DNA from: Bacteroidales bacterium UBA1736
Lineage (GTDB): Bacteria; Bacteroidota; Bacteroidia; Bacteroidales; UBA932
Reading direction: 5' to 3'
Assembly (NCBI GenBank): GCA_002315825.1
Contig: DCIC01000113.1
Location: 7,225-21,295, forward strand
Length of the DNA stretch: 14,071 nt
Numbering within the stretch: position 1 is the first letter of the stretch; the number at the start of each line of letters is the position of its first letter. The notes under the pieces are model-generated. The model was given only the letters and a program-made list of their open reading frames with translations. It did not search any database and had not been told where the DNA came from. The translations under genes were made by a program, and so were the position numbers. Positions 8,088-14,071 of this stretch are shown here, one piece after another.

Positions 8088-8642
8088 TCAGCGGGATTGA
8101 ACCGCCTGGTATCTGTATCCGAGGCGTTTCAGTTCGATGGCGGCACCCAAGCGGAACATAGCGCCGTAAGAACGGGCGAGGGCATAGAATCCCAGTGCAG
8201 TCTGGGCCTCTATGCCCTCGTGCCTGATATAGCTGGTCACTGCAATAGCGCAGCTTTGAAGCGTGGAGACAATCAGTTTCTTCTCCTCATCGCTGAGCTT
8301 GATGATATCGTTGCAGATGTGCTCGTCCATATCATCCCACCCCCGGGACCCATAGTAATTGCTGTAGGGCTCATCTTTGAACAGATCCCAGTCCCTGTCC
8401 CATCTGTGGGCCACTCCCATCCCCAGAAAGGCTGCCCAGGAAATCGCGGCATCGGGGAATGAGGTGAAATTTTCCACAGCATCGGCAATGTACTCTTTGA
8501 CATAGTCCGCCCATTTGCTGTCAATGTCGGCCGAAGAGGGGTAGTCTTCCCCGAGCAGAGATGCGCCGGTGCAGATTTTTTTCAACCCATTCTCAAGCCG
8601 CTGTTCGAAGGAGTCCAGATATTCCTTATAATTTTCTTCCAT
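8088..8642 (-). CDS. Unrecognised 184-residue cytoplasmic protein
   Basis: I cannot assign this protein to a named family. It has no signal peptide or clear membrane segment and looks mostly helical. Conspicuous motifs are SWAAFLGMGVAHRWDRDW at about 68-85, YYGSRGWDDMDEHI at about 96-109, and a C-terminal half with regularly spaced hydrophobic residues ending in IELKRLGYRYQ. The density of Trp, Asp and His in the middle suggests a conserved binding surface, but no catalytic motif is recognised. The coding frame is supported by a well-placed -7 box 20 bases upstream, by tight packing against the tricorn stop, and by protein-like composition; the plus-strand frame over the same bases has no such support. 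It is divergent from the outer-membrane barrel gene, with overlapping promoter regions, which hints at shared control but not at function. Confidence 0.8.
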   Translation of the reverse strand: MEENYKEYLDSFEQRLENGLKKICTGASLLGEDYPSSADIDSKWADYVKEYIADAVENFTSFPDAAISWAAFLGMGVAHRWDRDWDLFKDEPYSNYYGSRGWDDMDEHICNDIIKLSDEEKKLIVSTLQSCAIAVTSYIRHEGIEAQTALGFYALARSYGAMFRLGAAIELKRLGYRYQAVQSR

Positions 8643-8662
8643 TGCTTTTTATTTGTGACAGA

Positions 8663-8670
8663 CAAAGTTA
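8663..8670 (-). promoter_or_regulatory. -7 promoter box for the 184-residue protein gene
   Basis: The minus strand reads TAACTTTG, an exact TAnnTTTG match, ending 20 bases before the ATG at 8642. No convincing TTTG -33 element is seen. Its upstream region overlaps the divergent promoter for the gene at 8715. Confidence 0.55.
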
Positions 8671-8683
8671 AGGCTATATTTTG

Positions 8684-8691
8684 TATTTTTG
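8684..8691 (+). promoter_or_regulatory. -7 promoter box for the outer-membrane barrel gene
   Basis: TATTTTTG is an exact TAnnTTTG match ending 23 bases before the ATG at 8715. It lies 13 bases from the oppositely directed -7 box at 8663-8670, so each promoter's -33 region falls on or near the other's -7 box. No clear -33 TTTG is present. Confidence 0.55.
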
Positions 8692-8714
8692 CAGGAAATT
8701 GAAATACTGAGATT

Positions 8715-10703
8715 ATGTCAAGACCAAACTTTTTAGTGCTTGTATCCCTCCTAATGCTTGTCCCACAACTTCGGACAAATGCGCAGTCAAGCGAGTATGT
8801 GATTGAAATTCAGCCAGGTAAAAAGGTACTCAATGTCCAGAACCTGGATCTTCCTTCTGTGACTTGTCTGGGAGACCTGCTTGATATCTTTCCTGAACTT
8901 CTTGCCCGTGACGGGGATTCCAAGCTGGCAAATTATGATGTCCAGGTCAATGATTTCAGTTTGGGCGGCAGTAAGGAGACAGTGTTGAAGTATTTGAAAC
9001 TCTCTGACATCAAGTCTATCGAGGTGTCCGCCAATCCTTCTACCAGTCAGCAGAAGAATGGGCAGGGAGGTCTAGTGAAAGTCAAATTGAAGGATACGGA
9101 GGAGGGCTTTTCCGGAAAGGTTATGGCTGTTGCGAGCACTGCCGTTGATATTGCACCGAGCGTTACTCTCAACTATAAAAAAGGCCCTTGGACCATCAGC
9201 AGTTCTGCCGTGTTTGAGTATTATCATCCTCAAGACAATATCTCCCGTCGTGAAACGGTATTTACGGACAGGAGAACGTATCAGTCAGATACTTCCCGAA
9301 GGAGAGATGCATATGAGTTCATCAGTCTTGATGTGAAATACAATCCGACCAGTCGGGACAGTTTTCATCTTTGGGGATGGGAGGATTGCTCGGGAGGGAA
9401 GGGCAATGTCTTTTCCGATGTTGTTACCAATTCTGTGCGTGCTCCTCTGAGCAGCGAAGAGAACGATAAGCAATTCGGGTATTATGTGGCTTTGAGTTAT
9501 GCTCATACGTTCCCTCAAAGCAAACTTGAAACTGAGTGGACGGTCAGCGGCTCTCCGGAAAAGTATCAGTTGCTTAAGTACAGGGGTGATGCTCCGACTT
9601 CGCTCAATTTCTGGCGATGTGACACCGGCAAACGCGGGACCAATCTGACAGGTCTGTTGAAATATAAATACAGCCTTGTCCCTGTGGGGGAGAAGAATAA
9701 AGCAGACTGGATTGTCGGAGCCAATGTCAGATATAATCCCGCTTCCCTGAGTTATGATTTCGAGAAAAATGGGCTCGTTTCACAAAGCGATTATCATCAG
9801 GGAGTGACAATGAATTCAAATACTTCTTTTTTGTATCTGTCTCCGTATATTGAGACTGATAATGCCTTTGGGCATTGGTTTTTCAAGGGAGGTGTGCGTT
9901 TTCAGCACTATTCCAACCTCATCGACGTGAAGGAGATAGAGTCTAGTTCTTTCTCCCTTTCTGAGAATTATGTCACTGCTTTTCTGAATGCCGGTTACCA
10001 GATAGCTCCGCACCATCACCTCAGTATGATTCTCGACAGATCCATTCAGCGTCCTTCAAACGCTTCCCAGTATCCCTATGAGATTTATGATCCTTCCGTC
10101 GAATACTTTGTGGTAGGCAATCCTAATCTCAAGCCGCTGTCGATCCATAGTGCCACTTTAAACTATATTACGGATTTCAAAAGAGGTGATAATAGCTTTA
10201 CTTTTGACGTCGAGTTGAAATATATCAACACCAACAACCTGATTCAAAAGGAAAAAGGCCCGGAGGTCATTGCCTATAAGAATGATGGATCCAGCGATAT
10301 CGCTGCACTCAATTTCCAGTTCCTATATTTATATCGTACTTTTTCGCTTGCCTTTACCTCAAATGTGTTCGAGAATTTTACTGACATTTCAGAAGTAAAG
10401 GATCATTATATGTATTATAATCTGTCCGTTGTCCCTTCTCTTCGCTTCAATGACGGATGGGCTGTTTCTGCCAAGTTCACTTACAACAGCAATATCTACA
10501 CAAAAACTACCAGATTGAGCGATTATATCTATGCTGAGACTCGTTTTTCAAAGACTTGGGGCAAGTGGACCGCATATATGGAACTTCTGGACAATTTCCA
10601 TAAGGTAGCGGAAGACAGGTTTTATGGGAAAGCAATCAGCGAGGCCTTGTATTACAATCTATACAGGCCGAGTTTCCGTCTGGGTGTTAACTTGAATTTC
10701 TGA
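8715..10703 (+). CDS. Outer-membrane beta-barrel protein, TonB-receptor-like (OMP_b-brl_3 type)
   Basis: The 662-residue product has an N-terminal signal peptide with a probable cleavage after TNA (residue 23), leaving an N-terminal Gln, a common pattern in this phylum. Residues about 45-125 resemble a receptor plug: LGDLLDIFPELL, a short beta segment, then SDIKSIEVSANPS and GGLVKVKLKD, which correspond to the plug strands that in relatives read like IEKIEVITNPS and GGIINIKLKK. The remainder (about 130-662) is alternating amphipathic strands rich in Tyr, Phe and Ser, ending in NLNF with the terminal Phe expected of barrels assembled by the BAM complex. The usual N-terminal carboxypeptidase-regulatory-like domain of this family is absent, making it shorter than typical members. 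No SusD-like partner is next to it. It probably resides in the outer membrane; whether it is a TonB-dependent transporter is uncertain, and no substrate can be inferred. Confidence 0.88.
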   Translation: MSRPNFLVLVSLLMLVPQLRTNAQSSEYVIEIQPGKKVLNVQNLDLPSVTCLGDLLDIFPELLARDGDSKLANYDVQVNDFSLGGSKETVLKYLKLSDIKSIEVSANPSTSQQKNGQGGLVKVKLKDTEEGFSGKVMAVASTAVDIAPSVTLNYKKGPWTISSSAVFEYYHPQDNISRRETVFTDRRTYQSDTSRRRDAYEFISLDVKYNPTSRDSFHLWGWEDCSGGKGNVFSDVVTNSVRAPLSSEENDKQFGYYVALSYAHTFPQSKLETEWTVSGSPEKYQLLKYRGDAPTSLNFWRCDTGKRGTNLTGLLKYKYSLVPVGEKNKADWIVGANVRYNPASLSYDFEKNGLVSQSDYHQGVTMNSNTSFLYLSPYIETDNAFGHWFFKGGVRFQHYSNLIDVKEIESSSFSLSENYVTAFLNAGYQIAPHHHLSMILDRSIQRPSNASQYPYEIYDPSVEYFVVGNPNLKPLSIHSATLNYITDFKRGDNSFTFDVELKYINTNNLIQKEKGPEVIAYKNDGSSDIAALNFQFLYLYRTFSLAFTSNVFENFTDISEVKDHYMYYNLSVVPSLRFNDGWAVSAKFTYNSNIYTKTTRLSDYIYAETRFSKTWGKWTAYMELLDNFHKVAEDRFYGKAISEALYYNLYRPSFRLGVNLNF

Positions 10704-10719
10704 CGCTCCTCGATCAGAA
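10698..10719. repeat. Inverted repeat spanning two convergent stop codons
   Basis: TTCTGA (10698-10703) and TCAGAA (10714-10719) form a perfect 6-bp inverted repeat around a 10-base spacer. Each arm contains the stop codon of one gene plus its final Phe codon bases. There is no T-run on either side, so it is at best a weak bidirectional terminator, and could be chance since both proteins end in Phe before TGA. Confidence 0.3.
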
Positions 10720-11649
10720 CATATCAATGATTTTGCCGAGCCTTGTGCTCAAGTCATTGAGATCTTCTTGGGTATGGCTGGTCCCCTGTTCGGTGGTCAG
10801 CCATCCTCCGTTATAGAACTTCTTCAATTCTTCGGTCACTGCCCTCCAGTTGACTTCTCCATCAGTGAGTTTGACGGAGAATCCGCTTCCGCGGCCTCCC
10901 TGATTCTCCAGGGTCGTGCTGAATTCCTTGATATGTACCCTCTTGATGCGGCTTCCAAGGATATTAATCCATTGCTCCGGCCAACCTGTCTTGAGGATGT
11001 TCCCGCAATCGAAATAAGCTCCGACCCATTCGCTTTCGAACTGGTCAATGAATGTTCGCACCTCTATTGGACTGAGCAGGAAATTGTTCCATACGTTCTC
11101 GATGCAGATATGAACCTTCATCTGCTTTGCAACGGGGGCCAGCTCTTTTATGCAGGCAGTGGATCTGTCCCAGCAGTCTTGATAATTGGTATTTGCATCA
11201 ACGCGTCCGGGGACGAGCAGAACAGCATTTGTGCCGTAGGCCTTGGCATCTTCCATCGCGTGGATTTGGGCCTCTATGCCTTTCCTGCGGACTGTCGCAT
11301 CGTCGCTTGATAGCAGAAGCTCCCAATGCTTGGAATTGCAGACGCTCGATGCTGCAAGTCCGGTCTCTTTCATTGCGTCCAGGACTTCCTGGCGGTCCAT
11401 ATGGCTGTTGGGCTCGATACCGTCAAATCCGGCGGCCCTTACAGCCTTGCATATTTCAAGTACGGAACCCTTGTATCCTATCGTGCCCCACATTATGGAT
11501 TTGCGCGGCTTGGACAGTGTTCCTGCAGGGGAGCTGATCCCGACAGGGGTTATTATTCTGCTCTGTCCTGCCTTGAGTAGGCTTGAAGGTGCGAGCGTGG
11601 CGGCTCCTGCAGCCAATGCTGCGTTGCGGATGAATTCTCTTCTATGCAT
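10714..11649 (-). CDS. Tat-exported sugar isomerase/epimerase-like TIM barrel protein
   Basis: This 311-residue protein belongs to the xylose-isomerase-like TIM barrel (AP_endonuc_2) superfamily, annotated as sugar phosphate isomerase/epimerase. Probable metal ligands are the family set: Glu184 in CIENVWN, Asp214 in YFDCGN, His239 in VHIKEF and Glu287 in TTEQG. The N-terminus is a twin-arginine signal (HRREFIRNAA, then an Ala-rich hydrophobic stretch), so the protein is folded in the cytoplasm and exported to the periplasm. That location is hard to reconcile with a phosphorylated substrate and points to a free or glycosidic sugar. It starts 4 bases after the stop of the oxidoreductase gene, so the two are one transcript and probably act in sequence. 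Relatives act as isomerases, epimerases or, in 3-keto-sugar routes, as lyases or hydratases. The family call is firm, the reaction open. Its 3' end is 10 bases from the convergent barrel gene. Confidence 0.9.
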   Translation of the reverse strand: MHRREFIRNAALAAGAATLAPSSLLKAGQSRIITPVGISSPAGTLSKPRKSIMWGTIGYKGSVLEICKAVRAAGFDGIEPNSHMDRQEVLDAMKETGLAASSVCNSKHWELLLSSDDATVRRKGIEAQIHAMEDAKAYGTNAVLLVPGRVDANTNYQDCWDRSTACIKELAPVAKQMKVHICIENVWNNFLLSPIEVRTFIDQFESEWVGAYFDCGNILKTGWPEQWINILGSRIKRVHIKEFSTTLENQGGRGSGFSVKLTDGEVNWRAVTEELKKFYNGGWLTTEQGTSHTQEDLNDLSTRLGKIIDMF

Positions 11650-11653
11650 AAAC

Positions 11654-12997
11654 TTAGATCTTATATTCTACACCGGGGAGGGGGAATTCTTCCTTCATAT
11701 CAGGAACTGGACCGAATTCGAAGGTCTCGGGGACAAGCTTGAGAGGAGATGTGAGCATTTCGTCCCAAGTTACGAATTTGCCTGAGTAAGCTGCCATTCG
11801 CCCCATCATTGCGATAAGGACTGACTGTACGTGGGATTCCATATCATTGAGAGGGGTTCCTTCCCTGATGGCGCGTACGAGTCTTATGTGTTCCTCTACG
11901 TATGGGTTAGGCACAGCCATTGACTGGTCTTCCGCGTCTGTTTCGGGATGGGGATATTTCCAGATGACATTTCCGTCAAGATCGAAGATGGTGTCAAAGC
12001 AGTTGGTGTAGCCCTTGGTTCCGTAGAGCATCACGCAATGCTCGTTGTCACACCCGTCAATCTGGCGGGAGGTGCAGTGGGCTCGGCGTCCGTTCTCGTA
12101 AACATATTCGACACTAATCTGATCGTACATATCTCCTGTGACACGGCGTGCTCTTCCTCCTGTCGCCTGGGCCTTGACGGGGTGTATGTCCCCAAGGAAC
12201 CAGGTCATCATATCGATTTCGTGGATGAATTGCTCTACAATGAAATCTCCGGATGTCCAGCAGAAGTTTGTCCAGTTGCGGAGCATATATTCCATATCTG
12301 TCATTCCGGGCTTGCGTGAGATGTGCCATAGCTTGCCGCCATAACGGACAACGTGGGCGGAAACGATATCTCCAATCATTCCGGCAGCGACTCTCTTGTA
12401 AGTTTCGATGCAGTCTTTCTGTGAGCGTCTGATAGTGCCGCTGATGACACATAGTCCCTTGGCTGAGGCTTGCTTAGCGAGTGCCATCATCTGGCGGGCG
12501 CCGACAGGATCGACTGCGCAGGGCTTCTCGACAAACATATGTTTGCCTTTTTCAAGGGCGTAGGCGAAATGGATGGGGCGGAAGGCCGGCGGTGTGCAGA
12601 GAAGTACCACATCGATATCTGAATCGATGACTTTCTTGTATGCGTCAAAACCTACGAAGCAGTGATCGTCCGGGACTTCGATGCCCTTGGTCTTGAGCTC
12701 TGCGCGGGAAGCTTCCATCTTGTCTTCGAAGATGTCGCCCATAGCGGTGATTGTAAGTCCGTTGCCGGATTCGACGAAGTTCTGTGCGGCGCCAGTGCCT
12801 CGTCCTCCGCAGCCGATTAGTCCGGCTCTGAGTGGCTTTCCGTCCGGGGCTTTGAGTAAAATCTCCGGTACCTGTACGGAATCAAGGTCAATTTTGTCTC
12901 TTTTAGGTGTACAACCTACGAGTAGGGAGGGGACGGCTACCGCTCCGACTGTCGTGTACATTGATTTTTTGAGGAACTCTCTTCTGTCGATTGCCAT
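11654..12997 (-). CDS. Tat-exported Gfo/Idh/MocA-family oxidoreductase lipoprotein
   Basis: The 447-residue protein starts with a twin-arginine signal (DRREFLKK) that ends in a lipobox LVGC (Cys29), indicating a folded, cofactor-loaded lipoprotein exported by Tat. A Rossmann domain follows, with the dinucleotide motif GLIGCGGRG at about 59-67 and an acidic residue at Asp88 after the second strand. EKP at 157-159 carries the lysine that is catalytic in most family members, and VEQFIHEID (254-262) supplies the candidate catalytic His259. The C-terminal alpha/beta domain is typical of Gfo/Idh/MocA enzymes, which oxidise or reduce sugar hydroxyls with NAD(P). The intact EKP argues against the GH109 alpha-N-acetylgalactosaminidases, which share the fold and export signal. 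Outside the cytoplasm the nucleotide must be tightly held and recycled. It is the first gene of a two-gene operon with a strong promoter directly upstream. Confidence 0.92.
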   Translation of the reverse strand: MAIDRREFLKKSMYTTVGAVAVPSLLVGCTPKRDKIDLDSVQVPEILLKAPDGKPLRAGLIGCGGRGTGAAQNFVESGNGLTITAMGDIFEDKMEASRAELKTKGIEVPDDHCFVGFDAYKKVIDSDIDVVLLCTPPAFRPIHFAYALEKGKHMFVEKPCAVDPVGARQMMALAKQASAKGLCVISGTIRRSQKDCIETYKRVAAGMIGDIVSAHVVRYGGKLWHISRKPGMTDMEYMLRNWTNFCWTSGDFIVEQFIHEIDMMTWFLGDIHPVKAQATGGRARRVTGDMYDQISVEYVYENGRRAHCTSRQIDGCDNEHCVMLYGTKGYTNCFDTIFDLDGNVIWKYPHPETDAEDQSMAVPNPYVEEHIRLVRAIREGTPLNDMESHVQSVLIAMMGRMAAYSGKFVTWDEMLTSPLKLVPETFEFGPVPDMKEEFPLPGVEYKI

Positions 12998-13020
12998 ATC
13001 TTATGTGGTTTTAATCTTTG

Positions 13021-13051
13021 TAAATATACAAAAAAGTGGAATTGGTTCAAA
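13021..13051 (-). promoter_or_regulatory. Promoter of the oxidoreductase/isomerase operon
   Basis: On the minus strand a TTTG -33 element (13048-13051) is followed, after exactly 19 bases, by TATATTTA (13021-13028), which matches the -7 consensus TAnnTTTG in all but the last base. The box ends 23 bases before the ATG at 12997. This is the best-spaced promoter in the window. Its -33 element begins one base after the T-run of the upstream terminator. Confidence 0.75.
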
Positions 13052-13054
13052 CAA

Positions 13055-13098
13055 AAAAAAGGTGACTTTCTGTCTTTCGACATTGAGTCACCTTTTTT
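13055..13098 (-). terminator. Strong intrinsic terminator after the fimbrillin-like gene
   Basis: A perfect 13-bp stem joins 13055-13067 and 13086-13098, with a small inner stem TGTC/GACA (13071-13074 and 13079-13082) in the loop. Read on the minus strand it begins 25 bases after the stop at 13124 and ends in eight T residues (13053-13060). The A-tract on the other arm means it could also stop plus-strand transcription. The core GGTGACT/AGTCACC recurs in the terminator at 3733-3763. Confidence 0.88.
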
Positions 13099-13123
13099 GT
13101 AATGCTATAGTAAAATTAAACTA

Positions 13124-13942
13124 TTAGTTCTTTGACACATTGAGAGTGAAAGGATAGATGTTGTTCTTGGAAACCTTGGTTTCCTTTGTCTCTTTGTAAG
13201 TTACAGACTTACCCGTAGAACCGCCTACAATATCGTACTTGATAGTAACGGTAAGATCGTTTGCTGCATAAGTTGCAGGGGGGATAGGAAGGTGGATACC
13301 ATCTGAAGTCTTGCCTGAAGCGAGAGTAATATTAATGCCGGTAACCTTTGTCTCACTACTTGCACCATCATCCTTGGTGAGAACTCCTTCCTTGGTTATC
13401 TTGAATTTTCCTGAGAGCTTTTTGTTGCTTGACTTTACAATAACTTCCTTGATCTTGATGCTGGAGGTAGTGTTGTTGTCTACATATACCTTGAAAACAC
13501 CGCAGATGTTGTCGAAGCTAAGACTATTTGTCTTGCTGTAAGCAAACATAGGAAGATAGTTTGCATTAGCATCGTACTTGTTGTCACCAGCGAGATTCAA
13601 CTTGTCGGTCTTGTTCTCGCGGTAAATCTTCTCAGGATAGAAGGCATAGTATTCGGTTCCGGTTGCAGCGCCGCCCTCAGCTTTGAAAGTAGCTGATGTG
13701 CTGCCGCCTGCTTTTGCTTTGTAAGTCTTGCCGTTGATTTTGATCTTGTCGTCTTTAGCCCAGTAAACTTTACCATAGTTGGCGCTGATGGTCTGATCAA
13801 TGCTTGTCTTTGTTGCATCAACACCGGCGATGTCGGCTACGAATACTGAATTCTGCTCCTCGAATGAAGAGTTTTCCTTTGTGCAGGATACTGCAAACAT
13901 CGCACTGGCGATGAGAGCGATTGAGAGTAATGTCTTTTTCAT
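13124..13942 (-). CDS. Fimbrillin-like (Mfa-type) surface lipoprotein
   Basis: The 272-residue precursor has a classical lipoprotein signal with lipobox AVSC (Cys20) followed by TKEN, an acidic and lysine-containing start like the Bacteroidota surface-export signal. The mature part fits the fimbrillin/Mfa-like family: an N-terminal beta domain with DATKTS, the KVYWAKDDKIKING stretch and YYAFYPE, then a second beta domain from about FDNICGVFKV to the C-terminus. Such proteins form fimbrial subunits or stay as surface lipoproteins. At 272 residues it is short for a major stalk subunit and it has almost no arginine (one visible, in YREN), so the arginine-specific maturation of Porphyromonas-type FimA is unlikely; an accessory or tip-like role is possible. 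Composition is rich in Lys, Thr, Ser and Ala and looks more AT-rich than neighbouring genes. It follows a partial gene by 15 bases and ends in a strong terminator. Confidence 0.85.
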   Translation of the reverse strand: MKKTLLSIALIASAMFAVSCTKENSSFEEQNSVFVADIAGVDATKTSIDQTISANYGKVYWAKDDKIKINGKTYKAKAGGSTSATFKAEGGAATGTEYYAFYPEKIYRENKTDKLNLAGDNKYDANANYLPMFAYSKTNSLSFDNICGVFKVYVDNNTTSSIKIKEVIVKSSNKKLSGKFKITKEGVLTKDDGASSETKVTGINITLASGKTSDGIHLPIPPATYAANDLTVTIKYDIVGGSTGKSVTYKETKETKVSKNNIYPFTLNVSKN

Positions 13943-13957
13943 AATCCTTGCCTTTTT

Positions 13958-14071
13958 TTACTGCCAACCGTCAAGTGGTCCGCCGTAGTTATACTGATCT
14001 GTCTGGCCGGAATCGCAGATGATGCTCTGCTCGTCCATCTCTATAATCTCGACAGTGGGAGATACATAGAG
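13958..14071 (-). CDS. C-terminus of an unrecognised protein upstream of the fimbrillin-like gene
   Basis: The minus-strand frame is open from the window edge to a TAA at 13958-13960 and gives 37 residues, beginning LYVSPTVEIIEMDEQ and ending GPLDGWQ. It ends 15 bases before the ATG of the fimbrillin-like lipoprotein, so the two are probably co-transcribed. The pattern of an aromatic-x-x-Pro start, an alternating Glu/Ile strand and a Gly/Asp-rich tail with one Cys recalls short uncharacterised proteins common in Bacteroidales, often of well under 100 residues, but the start lies outside the window and the full length is unknown. No function can be assigned. Confidence 0.65.
   Translation of the reverse strand, partial: LYVSPTVEIIEMDEQSIICDSGQTDQYNYGGPLDGWQ

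Noticed and set aside
10768..11310. A 180-codon plus-strand open frame inside the isomerase gene
   Set aside because: The opposite strand carries all metal-ligand motifs of the TIM barrel; this frame is a shadow.
11243..11785. A 180-codon plus-strand open frame across the isomerase/oxidoreductase junction
   Set aside because: It is antisense to two genes with clear family motifs and itself shows no recognisable domain or start signal.
11654..12997. GH109 alpha-N-acetylgalactosaminidase as the identity of the Tat-exported oxidoreductase-fold protein
   Set aside because: Export signal and size fit, but the canonical EKP dehydrogenase motif is intact, so a true Gfo/Idh/MocA oxidoreductase is the better call.
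1..14071. CRISPR arrays, tRNA or rRNA genes, insertion sequences and prophage genes
   Set aside because: No regularly spaced direct repeats, cloverleaf sequences, transposase or integrase motifs were seen by eye on either strand; a covariance-model scan was not possible here.

Overview
The window reads as chromosomal DNA of a member of the Bacteroidales (Bacteroidota). The evidence is a TonB-receptor-like outer-membrane barrel with an NAQ-type signal cleavage site, a fimbrillin-like surface lipoprotein, a multi-domain GH2 enzyme, Tat-exported oxidoreductase and isomerase genes, starts without Shine-Dalgarno sequences, and several copies of the TAnnTTTG -7 promoter box used by the primary sigma factor of this phylum. 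GC content looks moderate, in the range of Alistipes or Cryptobacteroides-like lineages, but the genus cannot be fixed from the sequence.

Layout: (1) 1-3639 (+) is a 5'-truncated GH2 glycoside hydrolase with discoidin-like N-terminal modules. (2) 3640-3780 holds a compact hairpin-rich element, an intrinsic terminator and the -7 box of the next gene. (3) 3781-4323 (+) is queH, convergent with a CYTH-domain phosphatase gene at 4330-4794 (-). (4) 4864-8085 (+) is a full-length exported tricorn-type protease. (5) 8088-8642 (-) is an unrecognised 184-residue protein, divergent from an outer-membrane beta-barrel protein at 8715-10703 (+); their -7 boxes lie 13 bp apart. (6) 10714-12997 (-) is a two-gene operon of a Tat-exported Gfo/Idh/MocA oxidoreductase lipoprotein followed by a Tat-exported xylose-isomerase-like TIM barrel protein. 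(7) 13124-14071 (-) is the end of a second operon: the C-terminus of an unrecognised protein, then a fimbrillin-like lipoprotein, then a strong terminator.

The genes do not form one obvious pathway. The GH2 enzyme, the outer-membrane barrel and the oxidoreductase/isomerase pair are consistent with glycan use at the cell envelope. The last pair is the most interesting: oxidoreductase and TIM-barrel partners of these families, exported together, could act by oxidising a glycoside to the 3-keto form and then eliminating or isomerising it instead of hydrolysing it directly. queH (tRNA queuosine), the CYTH enzyme and tricorn are housekeeping or peptide-turnover functions.

No tRNA, rRNA, CRISPR array, transposase or attachment site was recognised. 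Apart from the 141-base gap at 3640-3780 and the 126-base gap at 12998-13123, genes are packed tightly, with three convergent pairs separated by only 2 to 10 bases.
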